Notes under the pieces: model-generated | Told to the model about the DNA's origin: nothing | The model's input: only the letters and a program-made list of their open reading frames with translations | Database searches by the model: none | In this document: piece by piece, positions 6,983 through 13,996 of the stretch | Numbering within the stretch: position 1 is the stretch's first letter | Layout of the letters: every line of letters begins with the position of its first letter | Translations under genes and position numbers: made by a program | Assembly: GCA_946543025.1 (NCBI GenBank) | Contig: CAMNLN010000055.1 | Span: forward strand, 1-14,707 | Reading direction: 5' to 3' | DNA: 14,707 nt | Source: an uncultured Verrucomicrobiota bacterium | Lineage (GTDB): Bacteria; Verrucomicrobiota; Kiritimatiellia; RFP12; UBA1067

Positions 6983-8431
6983 CTACTTCATGCTCGGTAG
7001 GACGATGCCCCTCAGAATGACCTTCTGGCAAGCCAGGAACACCACCGCCGTAGGAATGGAGACGAGCACGAAGCCGGCCATGACGCACCACGGCTGGCCG
7101 CCCATCTGCTGGCTCATCTGATACATCCATACGGCGAGCGTCCAGTTGGACTCGTTCTGGCACACGAGGAACGCCCACTCCCACGAGTTGTAGGCGGCGA
7201 TGAAGCTGTTGAGCGCGTTGACGGCGAGGATCGGCGTCGTCATCGGGAGCGTAATGCGCCGGAAGATCGTCCACTCCCCCGCGCCGTCGATCGCCGCCGC
7301 CTCGTACAGCTCGCGCGGGAGGGCGTCGAAGAACCCCTTGAGGATGAAGATGGACATGCCGCTCGCGACGGTGGGCAGCACGAGCGCGGCGAGCGTGTTC
7401 AAGAGGCCGAGGTCGCGCACGAGGAGAAATCCCGGAATCGCGGTGACGGCGGCGGGGAAGGCCATCGTCGCGAGCAGGAAGAGGAGTATCTGCTCCGTGC
7501 CGCGCAGGCGGAAGCGCGAGAGCGCGTAGGCAGCGAGCGGGTTCACCGTGAGGTGCGCGAGGATGGTGAGGAGGACGAGCAATACGGTGTTGCCGAAGGC
7601 GCGTCCGCGCAGGAAGAGATACTGCCCTACGAGCCGGTAGTTTGCCGTGGCGCCGCGCCAGAAGTCGCGGCGGCCGTGCGTGACGAACTGCACGGCGAGC
7701 GCGGCGCGCACCTCCGCCGCGTCGTTGGTGCCGACGAGCGGAAAGGGGAGCGTGCGGCAGATGTAGTCGCCGTCCTCGACCATGCGCTGACGGTAGGAGT
7801 CCTTGAACTTGAGCCACATTTCGTACTTGGGGTCGCCGCGCGGCGGCTTCCACGAGGCGTGGCCAAGTGGGATTTTCGACTCGGCGGTGAACGAGATGTC
7901 GAAGAAGCTCCGGTAGCGGACGGGCCAAGTTCGGTTGATTTCGTCGAGGGTGGCCTGCGACTCGACGAAAGGTGCGACGTCGCGCGGGTCGTAGGCGCAG
8001 GTCGTGTAGTTGATGTCGTGGGCGAGCGTACGGGCGCGGAATGCCTCGGCGCGACTCTTCCATTCGAGGAACGTGGCCTCGTTCGTGCGGGCCGGCTCCA
8101 TCCATTCGGCGGCGAATCGGCGTACGCCCTCCGCGTCGCGCGCGACGGTGAGCCAGCTGCCCCAGGCGGCGGGCGCGTCTGGGAAGACCTCGCGCGGGAA
8201 GCGCGGGAAGTAGGCGGAGATCGAGCGCATGAAGCGGTCGGCGTCGTCCCACAGCGCGCGCACCATGGGCGAGTGGCGATGGTAGTCGTACGGCCCGGAG
8301 AAGCTGGCGGCGATCATCACGAGGAACGGGTAGACCATCGTCAGGCCTCCCAGCGCGAGCAGGGAGTAGACGATGGCGAGGAAGAATCGTCCCTTGCGGG
8401 TCTTCCGTTCGGATGGCAGCAGCACGCCCAT
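6983..8431 (-). CDS. MalG/UgpE-type carbohydrate ABC transporter permease with a large inserted extracytoplasmic domain
   Basis: This 482-residue protein belongs to the inner-membrane permeases that pair with a MalF-type subunit to import sugars. Helix 1 is at about 17-42 and the remaining helices run from about 279 to 473. The ATPase-contact EAA loop is EAAAIDGAGEWTIFRRITLP at 377-396. The typical sequence before helix 2 is recognisable (ANYRLVGQYLF, 263-273; NTVLLVLL, 281-288), but about 225 residues separate helices 1 and 2, where about 50 are usual. The extra segment is rich in Trp, Arg and Asp. I chose the ATG at 8431 because an extended -10 box lies 8 nt upstream. A possible ATG at 8449 would overlap that box. 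It stands alone: ftsH follows 45 nt later with its own promoter, and dprA is divergent. No MalF partner or binding protein is in the window. The substrate is unknown. Confidence 0.88.
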   Translation of the reverse strand: MGVLLPSERKTRKGRFFLAIVYSLLALGGLTMVYPFLVMIAASFSGPYDYHRHSPMVRALWDDADRFMRSISAYFPRFPREVFPDAPAAWGSWLTVARDAEGVRRFAAEWMEPARTNEATFLEWKSRAEAFRARTLAHDINYTTCAYDPRDVAPFVESQATLDEINRTWPVRYRSFFDISFTAESKIPLGHASWKPPRGDPKYEMWLKFKDSYRQRMVEDGDYICRTLPFPLVGTNDAAEVRAALAVQFVTHGRRDFWRGATANYRLVGQYLFLRGRAFGNTVLLVLLTILAHLTVNPLAAYALSRFRLRGTEQILLFLLATMAFPAAVTAIPGFLLVRDLGLLNTLAALVLPTVASGMSIFILKGFFDALPRELYEAAAIDGAGEWTIFRRITLPMTTPILAVNALNSFIAAYNSWEWAFLVCQNESNWTLAVWMYQMSQQMGGQPWCVMAGFVLVSIPTAVVFLACQKVILRGIVLPSMK

Positions 8432-8439
8432 GCGCGTAA

Positions 8440-8448
8440 AGTATAGCA
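8440..8448 (-). promoter_or_regulatory. Extended -10 promoter for the permease gene
   Basis: Read on the minus strand this is TGCTATACT, 8 nt before the ATG at 8431. No strong -35 is visible. The expected start point is within 1-2 nt of the ATG, so the transcript is probably leaderless. It lies 24 nt from the oppositely directed dprA promoter. Confidence 0.6.
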
Positions 8449-8472
8449 TTTCTTCCTTTCCGACACCAGTTG

Positions 8473-8481
8473 TGGTATCAT
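8473..8481 (+). promoter_or_regulatory. Extended -10 promoter for dprA
   Basis: TGGTATCAT is an extended -10 with one mismatch to consensus. It lies 28 nt before the ATG at 8510, giving a leader of about 20 nt that contains a Shine-Dalgarno. No clear -35 is present. Confidence 0.5.
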
Positions 8482-8497
8482 GTGCGGCCCAGGACAC

Positions 8498-8505
8498 GGA
8501 AAGGA
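8498..8505 (+). promoter_or_regulatory. Ribosome binding site that sets the dprA start
   Basis: GGAAAGGA lies 4 nt before the ATG at 8510. This favours that codon over the ATG at 8480, which overlaps the -10 box and has no Shine-Dalgarno. Confidence 0.6.
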
Positions 8506-8509
8506 CCGA

Positions 8510-9643
8510 ATGACCGAGAGAGAAGCACGAATTGCTTTCAACATGATCCCGACCGTCGGGGCGGTGACCGTGGCGCGCCTGGCGGCGGAGGCCGGCGGGA
8601 GCGTGGCGGAGGCGTACGCGCGCTATCCGGACAAGCGCGACTGGGAGGGCAAGGAGCCCGCCTGGGAACGCGAGATCGCCCGTGCGGCGAAGATGAAGGT
8701 GACGATCGTGACGGAGCTGGACGACGCCTACCCGCCGCTCCTGAAGGAGATCGCGTCGCCGCCGCTCGCCCTCTACGTGGCGGGCGATTCCGCCGTCCTT
8801 TCCAAGGCGGGCGTGGCTCTCGTGGGCACCCGTGCGGCCACGGCCTACGGGCGCGAGACGGCCGAACGGCTCGCCGCCGGACTGGCCCAGCGCGGCTGGG
8901 CCGTGTTCTCCGGACTTGCCGTCGGCATCGACGCGGCCGCGCACCGCGGCGCGCTCCTGGGCGGCGGTGCGACGGCCGGCATTCTCGGCGGCGCGCTGGA
9001 CTGCTTCTTTCCAAGCGAGAACCGCAAGCTCGCCCGCGAAATGGTCGAGAAGGGCGGCTGCGTGGCGAGCGAGTTTCCGTTCGGCCGCCGCCCCGACGCG
9101 CAGACCTTTCCTCAACGCAATCGGATCGTCTCAGGGCTCGCCCACGGCGTGGTGGCCGTGGAGTGTCCGCTTCGCAGCGGAACCCTCATCACCTGTTCGC
9201 GCGCGGCGGAACAGGGGCGCCCCGTGATGGCCGTTCCGGGGCGCGTGGACTGGAAGACCGCCTCCGGCTGCAACCAGCTTATCCGCGAGGGCGCGCGTCT
9301 CGTCACGAATGTGGATGATATTGTCGAGGAACTGACGCCGCTGGGCAAGGCGGCAAGGGTTGAAGGCAAGAAAAAAGCTTCCGCATCCGAGGGCAGGCGT
9401 GCGGTAGCCGACAAGCGACAACCGTCATCCCCGGTTCGACGCTCGACTTCCGACGCGCCGCAGGCGATGTTCACCCTCGAGGAGTCGCTCGTATTGCGGG
9501 CCATCCCCGAGGGCGGCGCCACGATCGACGCCGTGGCGCGGGAGGCGAAGCTCTCGGCGGGCAAGGTGAACGCCTTGCTCGTGGGCCTGCGGCTCAAGGG
9601 GCGAGTCCGCTTCTTTCCCGGCAATCGCGTGGCGACAACCTGA
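8510..9643 (+). CDS. dprA: DNA processing protein DprA (Smf)
   Basis: This 377-residue protein protects incoming single-stranded DNA during natural transformation and loads RecA on it. Residues 5-40 form the helical N-terminal (SAM/HhH-like) part. The Rossmann-like DNA-binding core carries LVGTRAAT (104-111), SGLAVGIDAAAH (134-145), FPQRNRIVSGL (200-210), RSGTLIT (222-228) and AVPGRVD (241-247). After a basic, serine-rich linker (about 283-318) comes a DML1-type winged helix (320-377). The start at 8510 is supported by GGAAAGGA. It lies between two sugar-transporter genes with no obvious functional link and has its own promoter. The end is 101 nt before the ATPase gene. In many bacteria without known competence dprA is still present, so transformation is not proven. 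Confidence 0.95.
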   Translation: MTEREARIAFNMIPTVGAVTVARLAAEAGGSVAEAYARYPDKRDWEGKEPAWEREIARAAKMKVTIVTELDDAYPPLLKEIASPPLALYVAGDSAVLSKAGVALVGTRAATAYGRETAERLAAGLAQRGWAVFSGLAVGIDAAAHRGALLGGGATAGILGGALDCFFPSENRKLAREMVEKGGCVASEFPFGRRPDAQTFPQRNRIVSGLAHGVVAVECPLRSGTLITCSRAAEQGRPVMAVPGRVDWKTASGCNQLIREGARLVTNVDDIVEELTPLGKAARVEGKKKASASEGRRAVADKRQPSSPVRRSTSDAPQAMFTLEESLVLRAIPEGGATIDAVAREAKLSAGKVNALLVGLRLKGRVRFFPGNRVATT

Positions 9644-9677
9644 CGGTGCGCGACGTTCAAAGGCCCGACGGCCCGTC

Positions 9678-9692
9678 CGGGATGAAATCCCG
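9678..9692. other. Short perfect inverted repeat between dprA and the ATPase gene
   Basis: CGGGAT-GAA-ATCCCG is a perfect 6-bp inverted repeat with a 3-nt loop, 35 nt after the dprA stop. No T-run follows on either side, so it is not a standard intrinsic terminator. It may be a weak hairpin or an operator upstream of the ATPase promoter. Confidence 0.3.
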
Positions 9693-9726
9693 CCGATGCG
9701 GCAATCGCCATCCGCCGAGAGATTTG

Positions 9727-9735
9727 TGGTATAAT
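9727..9735 (+). promoter_or_regulatory. Extended -10 promoter for the ABC ATPase gene
   Basis: TGGTATAAT is an extended consensus -10. It ends 9 nt before the ATG at 9745 and 6 nt before an in-frame GTG at 9742. There is no -35 match at 17 nt and no Shine-Dalgarno, so a leaderless transcript is likely. Confidence 0.7.
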
Positions 9736-9744
9736 CGGGGCGTG

Positions 9745-10773
9745 ATGTCTTCGAAGAAGAATACAGGTGTCGTTTTCGAGCATGTCCGCAAGGAGTACGC
9801 GGCGGGGCAGGTGCCGGCGGTGGACGACTTCTCGCTGGAGGTGCGCCCCGGCGAGTTCCTCGTGCTGGTAGGCCCGAGCGGTTGCGGCAAGTCCACCACC
9901 TTGCGGATGGTGGCCGGGCTGGAACTGCCCACGGGCGGAAGCATCCGCATCGGCGAGCGCGACGTCACGTGGCTGCCGCCAAAAGACCGCGACATCGCGA
10001 TGGTTTTCCAGAACTACGCGCTCTATCCCCACATGACGGTGCGCGAGAACATGGCCTTCGCGCTGAAGCTGCGGCACGTGCCCAAGGACGAGATCGCGCG
10101 GCGCGTGGCGGCGGCGGCGGAGACGTTGGGCCTGAAGCCTTATCTGGAACGCCTTCCCAAGGCGCTCTCCGGCGGGCAGCGCCAGCGCGTGGCGGTGGGG
10201 CGCGCGATCGTGCGCGAGCCGGCCGTCTTCCTCTTCGACGAACCTCTCTCCAACCTCGACGCGAAGATGCGCGTGGAGATGCGCGCCGAGATCGTGCGCC
10301 TCCACCACGCGCTCGGCGCGACGATGATCTACGTGACGCACGACCAGACCGAGGCGATGACGATGGGCGACCGCATCGTGGTGATGAACGCAGGACGCAT
10401 CCAGCAGGCCGCCGCGCCGATGGAGGTCTACGAGAAGCCCGCCAACACCTTCGTCGCGTCCTTCATCGGCACGCCGCCGATGAACCTTTTCCCTCCCGGC
10501 GTCTATGATCTTGCGCGGACGGTGGGCGTCCGCCCCGAACACATGCGCGTGGCGCAGGCCGACGACGCGGCGGCGGCCGCGGCGCCTGGCGCGCTGAAGG
10601 CGACGGCGGACATCATCGAGACGCTCGGTTCCGAGACGATCGTCCATGCGGTGGTGGACGGGCGAAAGCTTTCCGTTCTCGCGCGTGTGCCCGGCGCCGC
10701 CGGCGTCGCGCACGGCGACCGGCTCGTCCTCGTGCCCGACATGTCGAAAGCCGTCGTCTTCGGTTCGTCGTAG
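9745..10773 (+). CDS. MalK/MsmX-type sugar ABC transporter ATPase
   Basis: This 342-residue protein powers import by CUT1 carbohydrate transporters on the cytoplasmic face of the membrane. It has Walker A GPSGCGKST (43-51), a Q-loop in VFQNYALYPHMTVRENM (87-103), signature LSGGQRQRV (141-149), Walker B FLFDEPLSNLDAKMR (162-176), the switch histidine in THD (H199), and SFIGTPPMN (239-247) leading into the C-terminal regulatory domain. That domain is shortened: the strand pairs usually found between PPMN and VRPEH are reduced to about a dozen residues. A TOBE-like segment fills about 285-338. The start is the ATG at 9745, placed just below the -10 box. A frame open from 9646 has no support. It is a plausible partner of the MalG-type permease at 6983-8431, but MsmX-type ATPases often serve several transporters. 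Confidence 0.92.
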   Translation: MSSKKNTGVVFEHVRKEYAAGQVPAVDDFSLEVRPGEFLVLVGPSGCGKSTTLRMVAGLELPTGGSIRIGERDVTWLPPKDRDIAMVFQNYALYPHMTVRENMAFALKLRHVPKDEIARRVAAAAETLGLKPYLERLPKALSGGQRQRVAVGRAIVREPAVFLFDEPLSNLDAKMRVEMRAEIVRLHHALGATMIYVTHDQTEAMTMGDRIVVMNAGRIQQAAAPMEVYEKPANTFVASFIGTPPMNLFPPGVYDLARTVGVRPEHMRVAQADDAAAAAAPGALKATADIIETLGSETIVHAVVDGRKLSVLARVPGAAGVAHGDRLVLVPDMSKAVVFGSS

Positions 10774-10814
10774 GTACGCGTAGGGTCGGGATTTCTATCG
10801 GCAACGAAAACAGC

Positions 10815-10820
10815 GAAAGG
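10815..10820 (+). promoter_or_regulatory. Ribosome binding site of the GH39-like glycosidase
   Basis: GAAAGG lies 5 nt before the ATG at 10826. A second ATG two codons later is possible. No convincing -10 box is seen in the 52-nt gap after the ATPase gene, so co-transcription is likely. Confidence 0.55.
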
Positions 10821-10825
10821 TAAAA

Positions 10826-12253
10826 ATGAACATGAAAAGAACGACAATTCTCCTCGCCGCGTACGGCGCCGCGTTCGTCGCGGCGGCGGCGGTCACGGCG
10901 GACTTCACGCGGACGACCGCGAAGTTCCGCCCGGCGCTCCACTCCTCCGGGTACGCGCCGAACTTCGAGCGCGCCCACCAGACCGTGTGGGACGAGAAGC
11001 TCAAGGAAATGAACTTCGACTACGCGCGTACGCACGACCTCGGCCTCATCAACTGCGGATGCCGAGCCTTCGACGTTCAGTACGTCTTCCCGCTCATGCA
11101 TCTCGACCCGAAGGATCCCAAGAACTACTTCTTCGCGACGACGGACTTCATGGTGGACTTGCAGCACGCCATCGGCCAGAAGACCTTCTACCGCCTCGGC
11201 ACGTCGATCGAGCACACGGGGCTCGTCCACTTCGCCGCCGAGATACCGAAGGACTTCGACAAGATGGCCGAGGTGTTCGCCGGCACGGTGCGCCACTACG
11301 TGAAGGGGTGGGGCGATCCGCAGGGGAAGATCCGTCCGATCGACTACTGGGAGATCTGGAACGAGCCGGACGGTTCCAACAACATGTGGAGCTTCAACGG
11401 CGGCGTCAACGACCGCGATCCGGTCAACAACCGCAACGCCGAGCGCAAGGCGCTGTTCGTGGAATTTTTCGTCAAGGTCCTGAAGCGGCTGAAGACCGAG
11501 TTCCCCGGCCTCAAGATCGGTGGTCCCGCGCTCTGCTCCATGAGGGAGGACTGGTTCCGCCCGATCCTCAAGGCCTGCAAGGCGGCGGGCGTGCGGCCCG
11601 ACTTCCTTTCGTGGCACTACTACGGCAACGATCCCGACAGGATGTTCCAGATGGCGGCGGACGCGGACAAGATGTGCAAGGAGGAGGGATTCGACGGACT
11701 TGAGTTCATCATCAACGAGTGGCACTTCATCTGCAAGGCCGGCTGGGGCCACAACGCGAAGGTCCGCGCGCCGGACAACATGAACGACATCAACTCCGCC
11801 TGCTACTCGCTCACCATCCTTTCGCGCCTCCAGACCTCTCGCTACGACCAGGCTTACTTCTACGGCTGCCGCTTCTACGGCAACTGGGGCTTCTTCAACT
11901 ACGAGACGAAGGAGCTCAACAAGAACTTCTACGCGATGAAGGCGTTCGGCGAGATCAAGCGCGACAGCGCAGACATCTGCGCGAGCGAGAGCACGGACAA
12001 GGCCGTGACCGCCTTCGCCACAAAGAGCGCGGACGGGAAGAAGGCTTTCTTGCTCGTCACCGACTACTACGGCCGCGACATGCACATCCCCGTGACGGTG
12101 AAGGGAATGGACGGCGCGAAGAAGGTCACGGCGCGCGTGCTCAGCTTCGAGAAGAATCTCGACCCCGTGTCGGTCAAGATGAAGAACGGCACGTTCACCC
12201 TCGCCAAGCCGGATGCATATTCCGCCGCCTTCCTCGTCACGTTCGATCTCTAG
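10826..12253 (+). CDS. Secreted GH39-like (clan GH-A) glycoside hydrolase
   Basis: This 475-residue protein starts with a good signal peptide (K4 R5, hydrophobic 6-22, probable cleavage after VTA at 25). A TIM barrel of the retaining GH-A clan follows. YWEIWNEPD (174-182) carries the likely acid/base Glu180, and EFIINEWHF (293-301) the likely nucleophile Glu298. SWHYYG (262-267) is typical of GH39-like beta-xylosidases and iduronidases. Residues about 385-475 form a small beta domain. The early motif ARTHD (67-71) also fits GH39. The product probably acts in the periplasm or outside the cell on a plant or host glycan. The exact substrate cannot be read from the sequence. It starts 52 nt after the ATPase gene and precedes a hexosaminidase, which suggests one glycan-use locus. 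GH30, GH51 or unclassified GH-A members are alternatives. Confidence 0.82.
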   Translation: MNMKRTTILLAAYGAAFVAAAAVTADFTRTTAKFRPALHSSGYAPNFERAHQTVWDEKLKEMNFDYARTHDLGLINCGCRAFDVQYVFPLMHLDPKDPKNYFFATTDFMVDLQHAIGQKTFYRLGTSIEHTGLVHFAAEIPKDFDKMAEVFAGTVRHYVKGWGDPQGKIRPIDYWEIWNEPDGSNNMWSFNGGVNDRDPVNNRNAERKALFVEFFVKVLKRLKTEFPGLKIGGPALCSMREDWFRPILKACKAAGVRPDFLSWHYYGNDPDRMFQMAADADKMCKEEGFDGLEFIINEWHFICKAGWGHNAKVRAPDNMNDINSACYSLTILSRLQTSRYDQAYFYGCRFYGNWGFFNYETKELNKNFYAMKAFGEIKRDSADICASESTDKAVTAFATKSADGKKAFLLVTDYYGRDMHIPVTVKGMDGAKKVTARVLSFEKNLDPVSVKMKNGTFTLAKPDAYSAAFLVTFDL

Positions 12254-12332
12254 CGGGATCTTGCGGGCATGTGAAGGATCCTTCGGCGAATCGAGAAAAT
12301 TTCATTATTTCCCACCTCGCCAAGCCCGTACA

Positions 12333-12341
12333 TGCTATAAT
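12333..12341 (+). promoter_or_regulatory. Extended -10 promoter for the GH20 gene
   Basis: TGCTATAAT is a perfect extended -10. Only 6 nt (GCCCGC) separate it from the ATG at 12348, so the expected start point falls on the A of the start codon. No Shine-Dalgarno and no -35 are visible. Confidence 0.7.
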
Positions 12342-12347
12342 GCCCGC

Positions 12348-13805
12348 ATGAACATTTCACTCATTCTCGCGGCGATCGCCCTCGTGCCGCAGCCGGCCAA
12401 GCTGGTCGAAAACGGGGGCATGACGAAGAACGCGGAGATCCGCTACGTGACGGACGCCGCCGTGCCGGCGGAGGGCTACCGCCTGAAGGTGGCCGCCGAC
12501 GGGATCACGGTGACGAGTTCGGACGCCGCCGGGCGCTTTTACGCCGGTGTCACGCTCGCGCAGCTGAAGGACGGCGATGCCTGGCCGTGCGTGGAGATCG
12601 AGGACGCCCCCGCCTACCGCTGGCGCGGCGCGCACCTCGACGAGTGCCGGCACTTCTTCGGCAAGGAGACGGTCAAGCAGATGCTCGACCTCATGGCGCA
12701 GCACAAGCTCAACCGCTTCCACTGGCACCTTACCGAGGACCAGGGCTGGCGACTCGACATCCCCGGCTACCCCGAGCTCGTCAAGTACGGTGCGGCGCGC
12801 TCGGCGAGCGTCCGCCACGGGCAGCGCGCGACGAAGGGATCGAAGGAGGACGCCGACAAGCTCAACGGCGTGAAGTACGGCCCCTACTTCTACACCGAGG
12901 CGGACATCCGCGAGATCGTCGCCTACGCCGCAGCGCGCCAGATCACGATCGTTCCCGAGATCGAGCTGCCGGGGCACGTGTTTGCCGCGCTCGCTGCCTA
13001 CCCGGAGTTCGCGTGCGTGCCGGAGAACCTCGCCTCCCGCGAGCCGCGCCTTGTGTGGGGCATCGAAAAGGACGTCCTCTGCCTCGGCAACGACAAGGCC
13101 ATCAAGTTCATGGAGGACGTGCTCGACTACGTGTGCCGCCTCTTCCCCGGCGACGTGGTGCACATCGGCGGGGACGAGTGTCCGCAGGTGCGCTGGAAGG
13201 ACTGCCCCAAGTGCCAGGCGCGCATCAAGGCGGAGGGGCTGAAGGACGAACACGGCCTCCAGCCGTGGATCACGCGCCACTTCGTGAAGTTCCTGGAGGC
13301 GCGCGGCAAGCGCGCGCTCGGCTGGGACGAGTACCTGCTGGGCGACGTGCCGAAGAGCGCGATCGGCATGAGCTGGCGCACGAAGCCGAAAAGCGGCGCG
13401 GGACACGAGCTCGTCTCCGGCGCGCAGGCCGCGGTGCGCGGGCACGACGTGGTGATGACGCCCAACAAGTTCTGCTACCTCGACTACCGCCAGGGGCTGG
13501 CGAACGACCCGTTCCAGTACATCGGCGGCAACGTGACGCTGGAGATCTGCTACTCGTTCGACCCGTGCGCGGACGTGCCGGCCGAGGCGCGCGCGCACAT
13601 TCTGGGCGGGCAGTGCAACAACTGGAGCGAGTACACGTGGAACGAGTACGACCTCGCGTGGAAGATGTGGCCGCGCACGTGCGCGCTCGCGGAGGTGTTC
13701 TGGCTGGGCGACGCCAAGCCCGGCTTCGCGGACTTCAAGAAGCGGATGGCCGCGCACCGCCGCCGCCTGATCGCGCAGGGCGTCAACTGCGCGCCGCTCG
13801 AGTAG
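12348..13805 (+). CDS. GH20 beta-N-acetylhexosaminidase
   Basis: This 485-residue enzyme should release terminal beta-linked GlcNAc or GalNAc by substrate-assisted catalysis. Residues 12-85 form the small N-terminal GH20b-like domain (VPQPAKL). The barrel begins at YRWRGAHLDECRHFF (90-104). Substrate and catalytic motifs are FHWHLTEDQGWR (124-135), PEIELPGH (203-210), HIGGDE with the catalytic Asp276-Glu277 pair (272-277), GWDE (325-328) and NNWSEY (424-429). The C-terminus (440-480) has the usual WPRTCALAEVFW helix region. Extra C-terminal domains are absent. The N-terminus is odd: only about 11 hydrophobic residues and no basic residue precede the mature-like VPQP, so secretion is uncertain. 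The start is fixed by the -10 box 6 nt upstream. It follows the GH39-like gene but has its own promoter. Confidence 0.95.
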   Translation: MNISLILAAIALVPQPAKLVENGGMTKNAEIRYVTDAAVPAEGYRLKVAADGITVTSSDAAGRFYAGVTLAQLKDGDAWPCVEIEDAPAYRWRGAHLDECRHFFGKETVKQMLDLMAQHKLNRFHWHLTEDQGWRLDIPGYPELVKYGAARSASVRHGQRATKGSKEDADKLNGVKYGPYFYTEADIREIVAYAAARQITIVPEIELPGHVFAALAAYPEFACVPENLASREPRLVWGIEKDVLCLGNDKAIKFMEDVLDYVCRLFPGDVVHIGGDECPQVRWKDCPKCQARIKAEGLKDEHGLQPWITRHFVKFLEARGKRALGWDEYLLGDVPKSAIGMSWRTKPKSGAGHELVSGAQAAVRGHDVVMTPNKFCYLDYRQGLANDPFQYIGGNVTLEICYSFDPCADVPAEARAHILGGQCNNWSEYTWNEYDLAWKMWPRTCALAEVFWLGDAKPGFADFKKRMAAHRRRLIAQGVNCAPLE

Positions 13806-13996
13806 GAGGCGGGAGTGCCACTGCGCGGCGCACAAAAGCGAACACCGCTCTCGCCATTGCTGTATACACGCGCCACGGAAAAGACACGGGCTACGCCCCA
13901 ACCTGCACCTGCCGCCAGATCAAGATGCTTCCCTGCGCCCGCCACTGACGATGCATAGGCACGCAATTCCCAAAACAGCCTTTCACCCTTGAAACC

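Noticed and set aside
8432..9115. Upstream extension of the permease frame to 710 codons
   Set aside because: It runs antisense through the conserved part of dprA and its translation is Arg/Gly low complexity. The promoter sits just before the ATG at 8431.
10613..12085. Long minus-strand frame opposite the GH39-like gene
   Set aside because: It is a shadow of a gene with a signal peptide and both catalytic glutamates, and its composition is Val/Glu/Arg-biased.
12273..12284. GAAGGATCCTTC palindrome after the GH39-like gene as a terminator
   Set aside because: Only 4 bp of stem are possible with a 4-nt loop and no T-run follows.
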